NCBI RefSeq assembly: GCF_028502605.1
Contig: NC_079237.1
Coordinates: forward strand, 3,162,001-3,226,000
Origin: Trichoderma breve
Taxonomy: Eukaryota > Ascomycota > Sordariomycetes > Hypocreales > Hypocreaceae
Direction: 5' to 3'
Length of the DNA stretch: 64,000 bases
The position numbers were made by a program, and so were the translations under genes. Shown here piece after piece: positions 55,057 through 64,000 of this stretch (position 1 is the stretch's first letter; each line of letters opens with the position of its first letter). The notes under the pieces are model-generated. The model was not told the origin of the DNA. It worked only from the letters and a program-made list of their open reading frames with translations, and ran no database searches.

Positions 55057-56230
55057 GCCAGATTATTTGGGCCGTTTTTTTAAAGCAGGAGTCCAGCAAT
55101 GTTTGGCTTGCAGGTGGCAATCGTTTTAAACTCTCTGGTTTTAGCCGCAGTATGCCTTGATGGCGCCTCAAAATCTCCGGTGAGTAATTGTACACGTCTA
55201 TTCGAATTGTTGGCCAACTACGAGTGCGGCTGACTTAGCTTCTTGGCCACGCAGATAGGAACTGGACGTGAGTTGGGCAGTTATGGGCACCAATTAATTC
55301 ATAGGTGTAGTATCTACTTTGTACGTGTACAGAATTGAGGCTCAATGCTACTCTGTAGGCGCCATACATACCTACCTAAATATAGGTAAGTAGGCAAATG
55401 ATATCATTTGCCCTAGGTGCCTAATCAAGCAATTGGTAGGTACTGTGTAAATGAGAGAGCCTGATGGAGGCCGTATTAGATTGAACGGGAAGATAAGCTG
55501 TTTCTAAAATATAATAAGAAAAGTATGTCTTTTTGTTCATTACTATACAAGAATGTTTGTTTGGCGATCTCCTCCCATGTTTCCTTTCTACCTACTCGTC
55601 ATCACATGTACAACTACATTAGGTATCCAAATTCGCATATTTATAAGAGTTTGTTACGACCTCAAACCTGGAAACCATTCCCTGCGGGTTCGGAGCAATG
55701 TATGTTGAGATTTTGAGCTCAGGTTCGTCCAATGGCTAACTAGCAATGCCCTACACTGCCCTCCATTAGCTACGCGGAGGCATTTGCTGCCCAAACATAT
55801 CACATTTCCTGCTGTGGTTAAGCTTGTGTGATTGAAGGATGAGATGGGGCCATTACTCGGGTTCTGCAAGTTGAACGCAGTCCGACCCAAGTTATTCTCA
55901 CATGAGGCAAGCCTACGCACGTCGCTCCGCACCGTAGCCTCTTATCGTCACCGAAAAAAATATGGGTGTGAGCTGGTGACGTGGTCTGCTTCCTGCCTAC
56001 CATTTTTTGGGTAGTCTATTTCGAATGAGCTCTCAGCCAGCACGTTTCTGCATGCCTAACGCCTTATTTCTTGCTCTCCCTCGATTAACAAAAGAGCTTC
56101 ATATGTGCTAGATGGAGTTCTCAAGTGCATTTATCTATCAGCTTGATAGTTGAAAAATGGATAACTAAAATCTGTTCAAGTTTCAGCACTAAATACAAAG
56201 CCTTAGCTTTCTTATAACATTGATATCACA
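55057..56230. promoter_or_regulatory. Shared upstream region of the divergent GTPase pair
   Basis: About 1.2 kb between the two start codons, with a perfect 20-bp palindrome at 55393-55412 and several TACCTA/TAGGTA words around 55365-55445. No gene was recognised in it. Confidence 0.5.
55393..55412. repeat. Perfect 20-bp palindrome
   Basis: GGCAAATGATATCATTTGCC equals its own reverse complement over all 20 bases with no spacer. It lies in the divergent promoter of the GTPase pair. It could be a dimeric regulator site. Confidence 0.9.
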
Positions 56231-57699
56231 ATGACTGCGATGAAGTCTCACCCACCGGGGAACCATGGTGTAGTGGACTCCAGCGCAAGACCAATGGACC
56301 TGAAGCCGAATGAACAACCCAGAGACAGCCCAGGGTCCAGGTTTGTCCGATTCACTTGAACCAGAATAATTCACCATGCTGAGCAATAGCCTATAGTGAA
56401 GATAGCGTTGCAATCGTTGTTATGGGGGGTACAGGTGCCGGGAAAAGTACTTTCGTCTCCTTGCTTACGGATCAAGAAGTTAAAATCGGACACGATCTGA
56501 AATCGTGTAAGATTTATCCGTCTGCTACATGACTCTCTGATACTCACCAAGATATAGGTACCACTGAAGTCGGCGTTTATAGCTTCCGTTATAATAACCG
56601 ACAGACTGTCCACATAATCGATACGCCTGGCTTCGATGATACGAATCGCCCCGATTCGGAAATATTGCAAGAAATAGCACTCTTTCTCGCAGCTCTATAC
56701 GCCAATAATGTACGATTGGCTGGGCTTATTTATCTTCATCGTATTACAGACACGCGAGTCTCTGGATCCAGCCTGAAAAATATGAATATTTTCCAGAAGC
56801 TCTGCGGCGAGAAAGCGTTTCCCTATGTTGTACTTGCCACCACCATGTGGGGTGCACTGGATGCCATTGAAAACGGAGATGAAACTGGGCGGCAACGCTG
56901 CAGTCAGCTTCAGCGCCCAGAGTTTTGGGGCGATATGCTCCAGAAAGGGAGTATCATGAGGAAGCATGACGGCTCGAAGGACTCAGCCTACTCTATCGTC
57001 TCCGAACTTGTTGAAAGGAAAGCCCATGTGGTCTTGGAGATACAAACAGAGATGAAGGACCGAAATCTCACTCTAGACGAGACCGGGGCCGGCCTTTATT
57101 TGCAGAAGAACTTCCGCGAAGCCCGCGAGAGATATGAAAAGGATCTTGCAGAGTTTCAAGAGAGCATTGAGCAGGCGCTTGCTGAGAAAGACGCAGAGGC
57201 GGTTGATTTCATCACGAAAGAAAGGGAAGCAGCCGAGTCTCGAATGGCCAAGCTCCAGAATGACAACACTCGGCTGCATCTTTCTCTAGGCCAGCTTGCC
57301 GCACAAGTAGCGGCACGCTTCCACTCAAGATTGCCTAATGTCGAGCCTTCGTCAGCAACAGTTCCGGACCCGTCGCTTGGGCCCCGCGTGAAAGACTTGG
57401 AGAGACGGTTTAGTCACTTTGAGCAGCGCCAAAGCACCAGTCGTGATCCTCAGAACTCGAGAACAAATGCTGCTCAGCAGCCCGCCGCAGTAAAAGACGT
57501 GCAAGAGCGCTCGAGAACGAAAAAGAGGAGCGCTTCGCAAAATAAACAAAGGGCTCCCCAGGAACATCACGCACATTCCACAGAGGAGACATGGAACGGG
57601 TGGAATATACTGACTCTACTGGAGTATCTTTGGAAGGACGTTTTTGGTTTTGGCGAAGATAGAGATGACCATTCCAGGCGTCGCCAGCATGCAAGATAG
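56231..57699 (+). CDS. P-loop GTPase with coiled-coil tail (paralog B)
   Basis: Three exons: 56231-56340, 56397-56506 and 56558-57699, 453 residues. P-loop GGTGAGKST (47-55), CTTEVGVYSF for switch I, G3 DTPGFDD, then LAGLIYLHRITDTRVSGSSLKN and LATTMWG, each matching paralog A nearly word for word. After the G domain come a coiled coil (LQKNFREARERYEKDLAEFQ and on) and a basic, Ser/Gln-rich tail ending in RRRQHAR. It lacks the CaaX box of paralog A but has a hydrophobic patch near the end (NILTLLEYLWKDVFGF). The first intron has a weak GTTTGT donor. Introns sit at the same places as in paralog A, so the two arose by an inverted duplication. Function unknown. Confidence 0.86.
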
Positions 57700-59269
57700 A
57701 ACTTTCTCTCAGAGATAATAGGTCACTTTGAACGCTTAGTTTACTTTCGCTGATTTTTTTTTTTTTTATATTTAATCGTCGCTCATTCCTATTCCTGGTT
57801 TGAACAGTATATGTAATCCCAAGCTTATACATACATATAATGTTCTTCGCAGAGAACTCTATTCTGATGCCTTCTACGCAATGACACAACTATCCTCACT
57901 GCCAGGATTCATATACTTACGCTGAAATTATCGGGGTGTCTCCCAACGTACATGTACATAGAGTTACATGCATGTAGGAAGGGTGCCCAAACTTGGCCTC
58001 TTGTTGGATCAATTTGTTGCATGCGTGTGCACATGTGCGCTTTCATTACTGCGGGTATGAGTATTACAAATACTACTAAAATACGTGGCCATAATGTATA
58101 GGTCATAGGTATTGATGCCCAGTCATTTTGATATTGTCATGAATTGTCATGACCAATACATGTGTAGCCTAGCCGGTCTTATTGCACGTCGGCTCGCGGC
58201 TCGTGACAGGGACAAGGTGATAGGAGTATGCATGCATCTAGTTGCATACTAGTAATCTACATGCAGTTCTCGGATTCTATTACCATGAATAAATCAGGTC
58301 ACCTTGTTGAAATTTGCAGATAGGCTGTATATAATTGAAGCTTTAGACACGGCCATGCTCTGCAAATACCTGCGGATGCGGCTCAAGCAAGCGACATATC
58401 GATGATGCAACCACGCATTGAGCATATGCACTTGGCAAAACTTGGTCATTTACTTTCGTCACTAATGCGTTGTCTTCCACCTGCAGGATTTCGGTGAGAT
58501 AACAGAGCACGTGGACTCAAATTTCTATTGTTCTCTCAGCCGCACGTAACGAAGACGTGGAATTACTATCCTCCCCCCGAAGCTGCCAATGTTGCTTCAT
58601 TTGGTTGAGAACTTTTGCACTCTATTGCATCTTTCACCCGACTAGGGCAATCCTGAAAATTCTTGAGATCGATGACGGTACGGATTGACGTCTAGTACTG
58701 CCCAGCATAGCCGCAGCCATTTCTGTAGATGTCTCTGGTAGTGACATGTTGTAATTACAATAACGTTAATAGCTCAACCAAAGAGGTGAATTCTCATCCT
58801 TGCTGGTGCGTCAGGCCAAGGGAGCATCTGTACTGCCTTAATGGGTATAACTGTCAGAACTTAAATTGTGGGCTAGTCAAACACGTTTCCAGAATAGCTG
58901 TTTCCAGCTCTCCGTTATCATGACTACCTAGTTCCTCCGAGTGTCCACTTGGCCCACGGAGTCGCCGGCCGAGTGGTCCCTCAGGTAGGTACTCGTACGA
59001 GTTGTTTACGTTGGAAACACCCTGATGGATCCAGATAGGTCTAATCTTATCATATCACGCATATGGCAAGTGGTATAGACAGAAAATATTTCATCGTCCA
59101 CTATTTCATGAAGCCGATTATATACAGAATAAGCATATGGAGCTATAAACATCATTCCGCTCAAGTCAGAAGCGTATGCATATACAAATCCTCCAACAAA
59201 TATACAACGAAAAACCTCTCCGTCAAGCGCATCCCTTCATAACAACCCATCCCTCAATCGATGAATCGC
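57700..59269. other. Intergenic region
   Basis: About 1.6 kb between converging genes, no gene recognised. It begins with a T tract (about 57757-57768). The few short frames have no domain content. Confidence 0.5.
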
Positions 59270-59890
59270 TTACTGGCGGGTCCAGAAAGCAACATCAGAC
59301 CAAGTGATGCTCATGGGACCAACGCCGCTGTCAGTGGTGTAAGCACCAAACTTGTCATAGAAGCTTCCGCCAGGAGCATTGTCGTCACGGAAAGCCAATT
59401 GGCCGTTGACATAGACGCGGTAGCTGTGGATGTCGGCGTTGTGGACAGTGTTGATGGTGACGCTCGAGCCGACGTTGGCAACGCCAGTAGCCAGAGTAGC
59501 ACCGCCCTCGACGCTGTACAGGCGGCCGCCGTTGTCGACGGCCAGGATGAAGTAGGGGCCGGTGTTTCCGTTAAAGGTCTGCTTGATGGCGATACGGCTG
59601 CCTCCCAGAGAGTTGATCTTGAAGGTGCCGGCGAACTGGTGGACGCCGGTGGTGTAGTCGTCGTTGTAGCGACGCTCGGCGCGGAGGTGGCCGTTGGAGC
59701 AGCCGGAGCCGCTGGTGCTTCCGTTGGGGTTCGCGGGGATGGAAAAGGTGCTGCCGCTGACGCTGCCTCCGGCACAGGTCTGGGTCGAGAAGCCTGGGTT
59801 GGCGGGAACCCAGTTGCCGCTCTCGAGGGGAGTGGCAGCAAAGACGGCGGTGGCAGCCGAGAGAGTGGCGAGGACGGACTTGACGAGCAT
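59270..59890 (-). CDS. Secreted concanavalin-A-like lectin/glucanase-fold protein
   Basis: Single exon, 206 residues, ATG at 59890. The first 18 or so residues (MLVKSVLATLSAATAVFA) are a signal peptide. The mature part is Gly/Ser/Asn-rich with beta-strand-like alternation: LRAERRYNDDYTTGVHQFAG, RIAIKQTFNGNTGPYFILAVDNGGRLY, IHSYRVYVNGQLAFRDDNAPG and YDKFGAYTTDSG. That is the pattern of small jelly-roll proteins related to lectins, glucanases and polyanion lyases (the KFGAY element is shared with alginate-lyase-like folds). The GC-rich third positions suggest strong expression. Exact activity cannot be assigned. Confidence 0.75.
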   Translation of the reverse strand: MLVKSVLATLSAATAVFAATPLESGNWVPANPGFSTQTCAGGSVSGSTFSIPANPNGSTSGSGCSNGHLRAERRYNDDYTTGVHQFAGTFKINSLGGSRIAIKQTFNGNTGPYFILAVDNGGRLYSVEGGATLATGVANVGSSVTINTVHNADIHSYRVYVNGQLAFRDDNAPGGSFYDKFGAYTTDSGVGPMSITWSDVAFWTRQ

Positions 59891-61469
59891 CTTGACGGTG
59901 GTATGGAGTTGAATTGGTGAAAGGCTTTGTCAATTGATCAAGACTTGAAGTTGCCTGTGAGAGAGAGCAGGAAGCAAGACATGATCAGCTGTCGATCCGG
60001 GCCGTCTTATATACAAGTTGTTTGCATCAATGGGTCGACGTCAGTCAGTGTGCCCATAATACTAGCTGTATGTACGAGTACGCAAGACAGCAGCATGGAT
60101 GTCCTGATTAATCCCATTCCATCGAACCAGCGGAGCTGATGGAATATTCCACCTATTACAACGGCGAGGCTTCTAGTACCGTCGTTTGAGCATGACCAGT
60201 TGGGAAGGTCTTTAAGCTGAGCCCCTGACGAGGCTAGCGTCGTTTGGCTTGGTATAGTGCCGTCAAGCCGTCTATTTTCGCACAGCCTTTGGAGAAATGT
60301 CGCTGTCTGTTCGATAGTTCTGCTTTGGGACACGAGTAGCTTGGCAGGGCGGAGCCTTGGTGATTGGTGGAAGAAACAGCAAAGACTATACACATATTAC
60401 TTACCTGCTCTATAGGGAGGAGGCACGTCGACCATTATTGCCCGTTGATAAACGCCGGTGAGAACCTAAAGTTTTGGCGTTGCGGTGGGACTACGGAGGA
60501 GTTGCAGCTATTTTTGACGAGTTTTGGGTCTCTTCACGGCCCCGCCAGCATGGACTGCGAAGGAAATTACCAAGTAGGGAGAAGCTCAAAGCTCACCTGG
60601 GTATCAAAATAGAGTATGGAGCAAGTACCCAAGTATGGAGTGTGTTGTGTGTTGTGTGTGTAATTGTATGTAAGACCAGCTAATGCCCGCCTAATCCCGG
60701 TAGTGAGCGTGAATTACAAAGCTATTGGCTGTGGAAATACGCAAAGTCGTTTTTCGGAGTTGACGGTGCGATACTCGTATAATACGAGACAGAAGGATTG
60801 ATGCATCCGTCAGCCCTTTTTCGGATTGAGTTGCCGGTTTGAATAACCGTCCTGAGCCATTTTCAACTGTCCTATTGCACGACTTTGCCGATTGGAATTA
60901 TGCCGGACTTTTTCACCGTGTCGGTCAATGGCAGTAGAGCTCGTACGAGGTCATCGGTAAATTTACCTTGAATAGTTTACAAATTAGGCAATGGCTGCGT
61001 GTGGCTGCATTCAATCGCTCGGCTGACTACATGTGCACAGCGTGTAATACAGCAATGATGATGTGGCAGTGAATGCCATAAATGGCAGAGATTTACGTGA
61101 TAGTTCGTCATGCATTAAGGTTCAGACATCAACAGGTCAATTCAGATCATAAAAGCTTTCCATCTATCAGTATCAGTATCGAATCATTGAGAAGCAAAAG
61201 AGCTGCACAGGCAGCGCCGTGAATCTGCGTCAAACACCCAATCCGGCAACTCAAAGCGCATCTCCTTGTTCACATCCTACGTTAAACCGCTTCCTGCCTA
61301 AAATCCCTATTGTACAACGTCTGTGAATAAAATCCACCAGTCAGAAATGCTTATACCATCATGTTCTCATCCAGCACAGTCGTTCGGGCAAAGCAAAGAC
61401 AAACAGCTCCTTTACAGATCAACTCGTCATCTCAGTCTCCAACCCATAAAGGCAAAAACCAGCACAACT
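59891..61469. other. Intergenic region upstream of the lectin-like gene
   Basis: About 1.6 kb: the promoter of the minus-strand lectin-like gene, then the 3' side of the zinc-finger gene. A GTGTT/GTGTG-rich stretch lies at about 60638-60662. No gene with an ATG start and domain content was found. Confidence 0.5.
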
Positions 61470-62807
61470 TCATCGCCGGTTACGGTCTTGAGTTTCCCCG
61501 AGAGTCTGGAACAGTGAGCTTATTTGCTCTTGGTAAGCCGCTCTCATCCGGTCCATTTTCTCCTTCATGCGTTCCAGCTCATCTTCCAATTCGCGATTCC
61601 TCTTTCTCAAGTTCTCTTCCCTCCACGATGGTGGCGTCATGAGGGCAATGTCTTGAACCGGCCGCTTCGTAGGGGTGATGAATTGAGTAGGTCGGGCATA
61701 TGTAGAGTCGGTAGCTGGCGGACTGATAGGAGTAAACAAGCTCCGGGTCCAAATTTCGGGAGTCGACGGAGGTACCGCTATTTCAGCTGGCTTCTGCTTC
61801 TGGGGAGTCTGGATCCTCGTGTTCTCCTGGTCTCTAGCACTGGAGCTGCCCATCGATCTCTTCCAATTTCCATACTCCACTGTTTTGCAATGCGCAACTG
61901 ACTTGGTATGCTTCGTGTGGTTTCCCTTGTTGAGAAAAGAGTGCTGAAACTTGGGGCACTCCGGTTCGTCGCACTCAAGACTGATTTGCGCAAACTTGAG
62001 TCGGATTTCCGATGTTGGAGACGTCGGGTCGGATGATGGACGTGGGTAAAGATGCTGGTCCGTCGCAATATGCCTATAGAAACTCTGACTAGTCCTCAGT
62101 TTCTCTCCGTATTTGGGACAGCCCTCGACAGTGCACCGGAACTCTCTAGCAGCTTCTTGCTCAGCCATGATGTCAACAATGGACTTGCCAGATTCTCGAA
62201 GAAACTCGGAGTATTTGATGGCGTTGACATGATTGTGGGATTCTTTGTGTCGAGTAAATTCGCTTTCAGTGTAGAACACTCGCTGGTACCGGCGACAGGA
62301 TGGCTCTGTGCACCTTTCACCCTCTTCTTCCGACAAACACTCCTCCGTTGTTTCTCCCTCCATTAGATTGGCAACCTCAGCATAGTTAATCTTCTTCACG
62401 GAAACTGGGCTGCTGAGAGGCTCTTCGGGGAATAAATGCTCATGACCTGGAGTGTTTAGGGCGTGGATCACAAACTCGGATTGACTGGCAAACAAGGTGC
62501 CTTTCAAATCGCATTTGTCTTCGAGGCAGATCCAATTAAAGTGTCCGCTGGCCTTGAAGTGCCTCTTCAAAGCCGGTCTCGCAGCAAAAGTTGAGTCGCA
62601 CTCGGAACAGAAGTATGGAGGGTTATGCCAATCATCCTCATGGATGCGACATTCCTCTACCGTTTCAAACGTGAAGCCATCGCAGCCCGAATGCGGACAA
62701 GCAAATTGTTGATCACCTTCCCCTTCCAAGGTGGGCTTATCCACGACATAGCCTGTCGGCGGAAGCTCCACGCGAAGGTCTATTGGTTCGTTGTTGAGGA
62801 TCTCCAT
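61470..62807 (-). CDS. Multi-C2H2 zinc-finger protein with C-terminal coiled coil
   Basis: Single exon, 445 residues from the ATG at 62807; the open frame extends upstream but without another ATG. Six C2H2-like units can be read: FACPHSGCDGFTF...H...H, YFCSECDSTFAARPALKRHFKASGH (the most classical, C-x2-C-x12-H-x5-H), ICLEDKCDLKGTLF...H...H, RCTEPSCRRYQRVF...H...H, FRCTVEGCPKYGEKL...H...H and LECDEPECPKFQHSF...H...H. Spacing is irregular, as in many fungal orphan zinc-finger proteins. The C-terminal 60 residues form a coiled coil (RKRNRELEDELERMKEKMDRM) that could drive dimerisation. Two TP-rich motifs precede it. It may bind DNA or RNA; targets unknown. Confidence 0.82.
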   Translation of the reverse strand: MEILNNEPIDLRVELPPTGYVVDKPTLEGEGDQQFACPHSGCDGFTFETVEECRIHEDDWHNPPYFCSECDSTFAARPALKRHFKASGHFNWICLEDKCDLKGTLFASQSEFVIHALNTPGHEHLFPEEPLSSPVSVKKINYAEVANLMEGETTEECLSEEEGERCTEPSCRRYQRVFYTESEFTRHKESHNHVNAIKYSEFLRESGKSIVDIMAEQEAAREFRCTVEGCPKYGEKLRTSQSFYRHIATDQHLYPRPSSDPTSPTSEIRLKFAQISLECDEPECPKFQHSFLNKGNHTKHTKSVAHCKTVEYGNWKRSMGSSSARDQENTRIQTPQKQKPAEIAVPPSTPEIWTRSLFTPISPPATDSTYARPTQFITPTKRPVQDIALMTPPSWREENLRKRNRELEDELERMKEKMDRMRAAYQEQISSLFQTLGETQDRNRR

Positions 62808-63334
62808 GGGTATCGACAGGGAGCGACGAAAGACTCGAGATGGATGAGAGCCGGAGAGTTGCGTTGGTGCCAAAAGCAATCGGGTCGCTGCTTGAAGTGG
62901 CAGTGGTTGGAGTAAAAGATGCGCATCATGTTGAATGACTCTTGAAGTTATTCTGGTAGTTGTTGAAGTGAAGAGAGAGCGGAGTGCAGAGGTGAGTTAA
63001 AGGTGAAGTGAGGATGGGGTGAATCTCGCAGCCTTGGTGGCTCACATTTCAGGCTCACATTTTCCTCGCTCTTTGGCATCAAAGCACGTGCTCTGTGCTA
63101 AGATAAATAAGCCAACTGATATTATACAAGTTCTTTCGCACCTCGTGGTTTACGACAATTGAAAAATGCCGTAACTAAAGATGATGCGAAAGCTTGCGTT
63201 CAGTCGATATGTGTACAGCATTTGTGAATTCTTTGTGCTAGGAATTCGTTTTCACAACTACCCGGTACCCATAATGAACAAATCACACTGAATACGAACC
63301 TGAAATTCACACCCTAGAAACCCCATGGTCTCGT
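62808..63334. other. Promoter of the zinc-finger gene / 3' side of the SnoaL-like gene
   Basis: About 0.5 kb with no gene seen. Confidence 0.45.
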
Positions 63335-63772
63335 CTATCCCAATGCCTCTCCCGTTTCCTTGGCCAAGCTGCTCACAAACTCCGACGAATACAGACTGTC
63401 CAAAAACTCCAGAATCCCATCCACTTTTTCCCCATCCTCACTAATGGTAATCATAAAGATGTACTCGTTATTATACGCCCCAATATCCGACTCTCCCGTA
63501 CTCTTCAAGTGCATAGTGACTCTCCTCGCCTCAACATCCACAATCCACGGCGATGTGTCCACAGAGTGTAGACGAAAGTTGCGGATGACGGGAATGGTGC
63601 GCTCAAGAAATTCTCCGAATTCAGCCCTGGTTTTGGCTGGTCGATTCCCAGGGAGAACGCGGTGCGTGCATGAGGGACTTTGTATGGAGAGGACGCCGGA
63701 GACGGTCCATTGGTTGTAGGCCGCGATGAAGGCGTTTGCCGTGTCGATGAGCTGGGATCGACTGGGAGCCAT
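63335..63772 (-). CDS. SnoaL/NTF2-like fold small protein
   Basis: Single exon, 145 residues, ATG at 63772. It starts with a helix (LIDTANAFIAAYNQWTVSGVLSIQSPSCTHRVLP) followed by a curved-sheet pattern ending in NNEYIFMITISEDGEKVDGILEFLDSLYSSEFVSSL. The helix, the His-Arg-Val element and the Tyr-x-Phe strand match the SnoaL-like polyketide cyclase / NTF2-like superfamily, whose fungal members are often single-domain proteins of this size next to secondary-metabolism genes. No catalytic triad can be assigned with confidence, and it may only bind a ligand. Confidence 0.75.
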   Translation of the reverse strand: MAPSRSQLIDTANAFIAAYNQWTVSGVLSIQSPSCTHRVLPGNRPAKTRAEFGEFLERTIPVIRNFRLHSVDTSPWIVDVEARRVTMHLKSTGESDIGAYNNEYIFMITISEDGEKVDGILEFLDSLYSSEFVSSLAKETGEALG

Positions 63773-64000
63773 TTTGGTGAATTAAACTGGGTATCGCAGA
63801 GCGCTGCTGTTATTCGATACAAATTTGTACTGTAATGTGTAATGATCCCATGGTGAAGCAATGCGATTCTAGCATCTTTTTATAGTCTCTCTCAACTCTG
63901 TCCATCATCAAAACACAACAAGCATCTCCAGTCCCGGAAGCATCTCCAGCTTACAAACGCTGCAACTGCTTCTTCCACTCCATTTCCACCTCTCTCCCCC
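63773..64000. promoter_or_regulatory. Promoter of the SnoaL-like gene
   Basis: Sequence upstream of the minus-strand ATG; a TATAAAA element read on the minus strand (about 63879-63885) lies about 110 bp before the start. The window ends here. Confidence 0.45.

Noticed and set aside
59261..59920. 219-codon frame antisense to the lectin-like gene
   Set aside because: Low-complexity Val/Ala/Asp/Gly composition typical of the reverse strand of a GC3-rich gene.
60007..60393. 128-codon minus-strand frame upstream of the lectin-like gene
   Set aside because: It begins at GTG without a suitable ATG near its start and has no domain content.

Overview
The window looks like nuclear DNA of a filamentous ascomycete (Pezizomycotina), probably a sordariomycete such as a hypocrealean. 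The reasons are many short GT-AG introns (mostly about 45-75 nt) with CTAAC-like branch points, pyrimidine-rich 5' leaders, and fungal families such as Zn2Cys6 factors, rhodopsin-type integral membrane proteins, DUF3328/UstYa proteins and a vacuolar-type MFS carrier. The genus is inference only.

Layout. 1-5.3 kb has no supportable gene and leads into a J-domain co-chaperone (5319-7148). Next come a five-exon Ure2-like glutathione S-transferase (about 9.5-10.6 kb), a five-exon 14-TM MFS transporter (11.35-13.3 kb), a large membrane-anchored ankyrin protein (15.0-18.9 kb, minus), a twelve-exon valyl-tRNA synthetase (19.9-23.9 kb, minus), an enoyl-CoA hydratase-like protein (25.0-25.9 kb) and a fungal rhodopsin-fold membrane protein (26.3-27.5 kb, minus).

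The most striking part is 29.4-39.4 kb. It holds a cytochrome P450, a Zn2Cys6 transcription factor, three DUF3328/UstYa-type oxidase genes (each protein has two HxxHC motifs) and a small secreted precursor of 188 residues. The precursor has a signal peptide followed by ten near-identical units ending in AGWG, nine of them closed by a dibasic KR or RR Kex2 site. This is the layout of a fungal dikaritin-type RiPP cluster (the ustiloxin/asperipin class). I infer that the precursor is secreted, cut by Kex2 into repeated peptides and oxidatively modified by the UstYa proteins, possibly with the P450, under control of the neighbouring regulator. The repeats come in two flavours that differ by N/D and Q/E exchanges, and Trp is the only aromatic residue in them.

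Downstream are a dynamin-like GTPase (39.9-42.2 kb), an acetamidase/formamidase (43.1-44.1 kb), a secreted histidine phosphatase (44.2-45.7 kb, minus), a 3.5 kb gene-poor stretch with a possible broken gene, a small secreted heme-thiolate peroxidase with an altered EHD motif (49.3-50.1 kb), a BAHD/trichothecene-type acyltransferase (minus) divergent from an NADPH-dependent FMN reductase, an inverted pair of paralogous P-loop GTPases (53.7-57.7 kb; one ends in a CaaX box), a secreted lectin/glucanase-fold protein, a multi-C2H2 protein and a SnoaL-like small protein.

Exon boundaries were read by eye from splice signals, reading-frame continuity and family resemblance. No search could be run.
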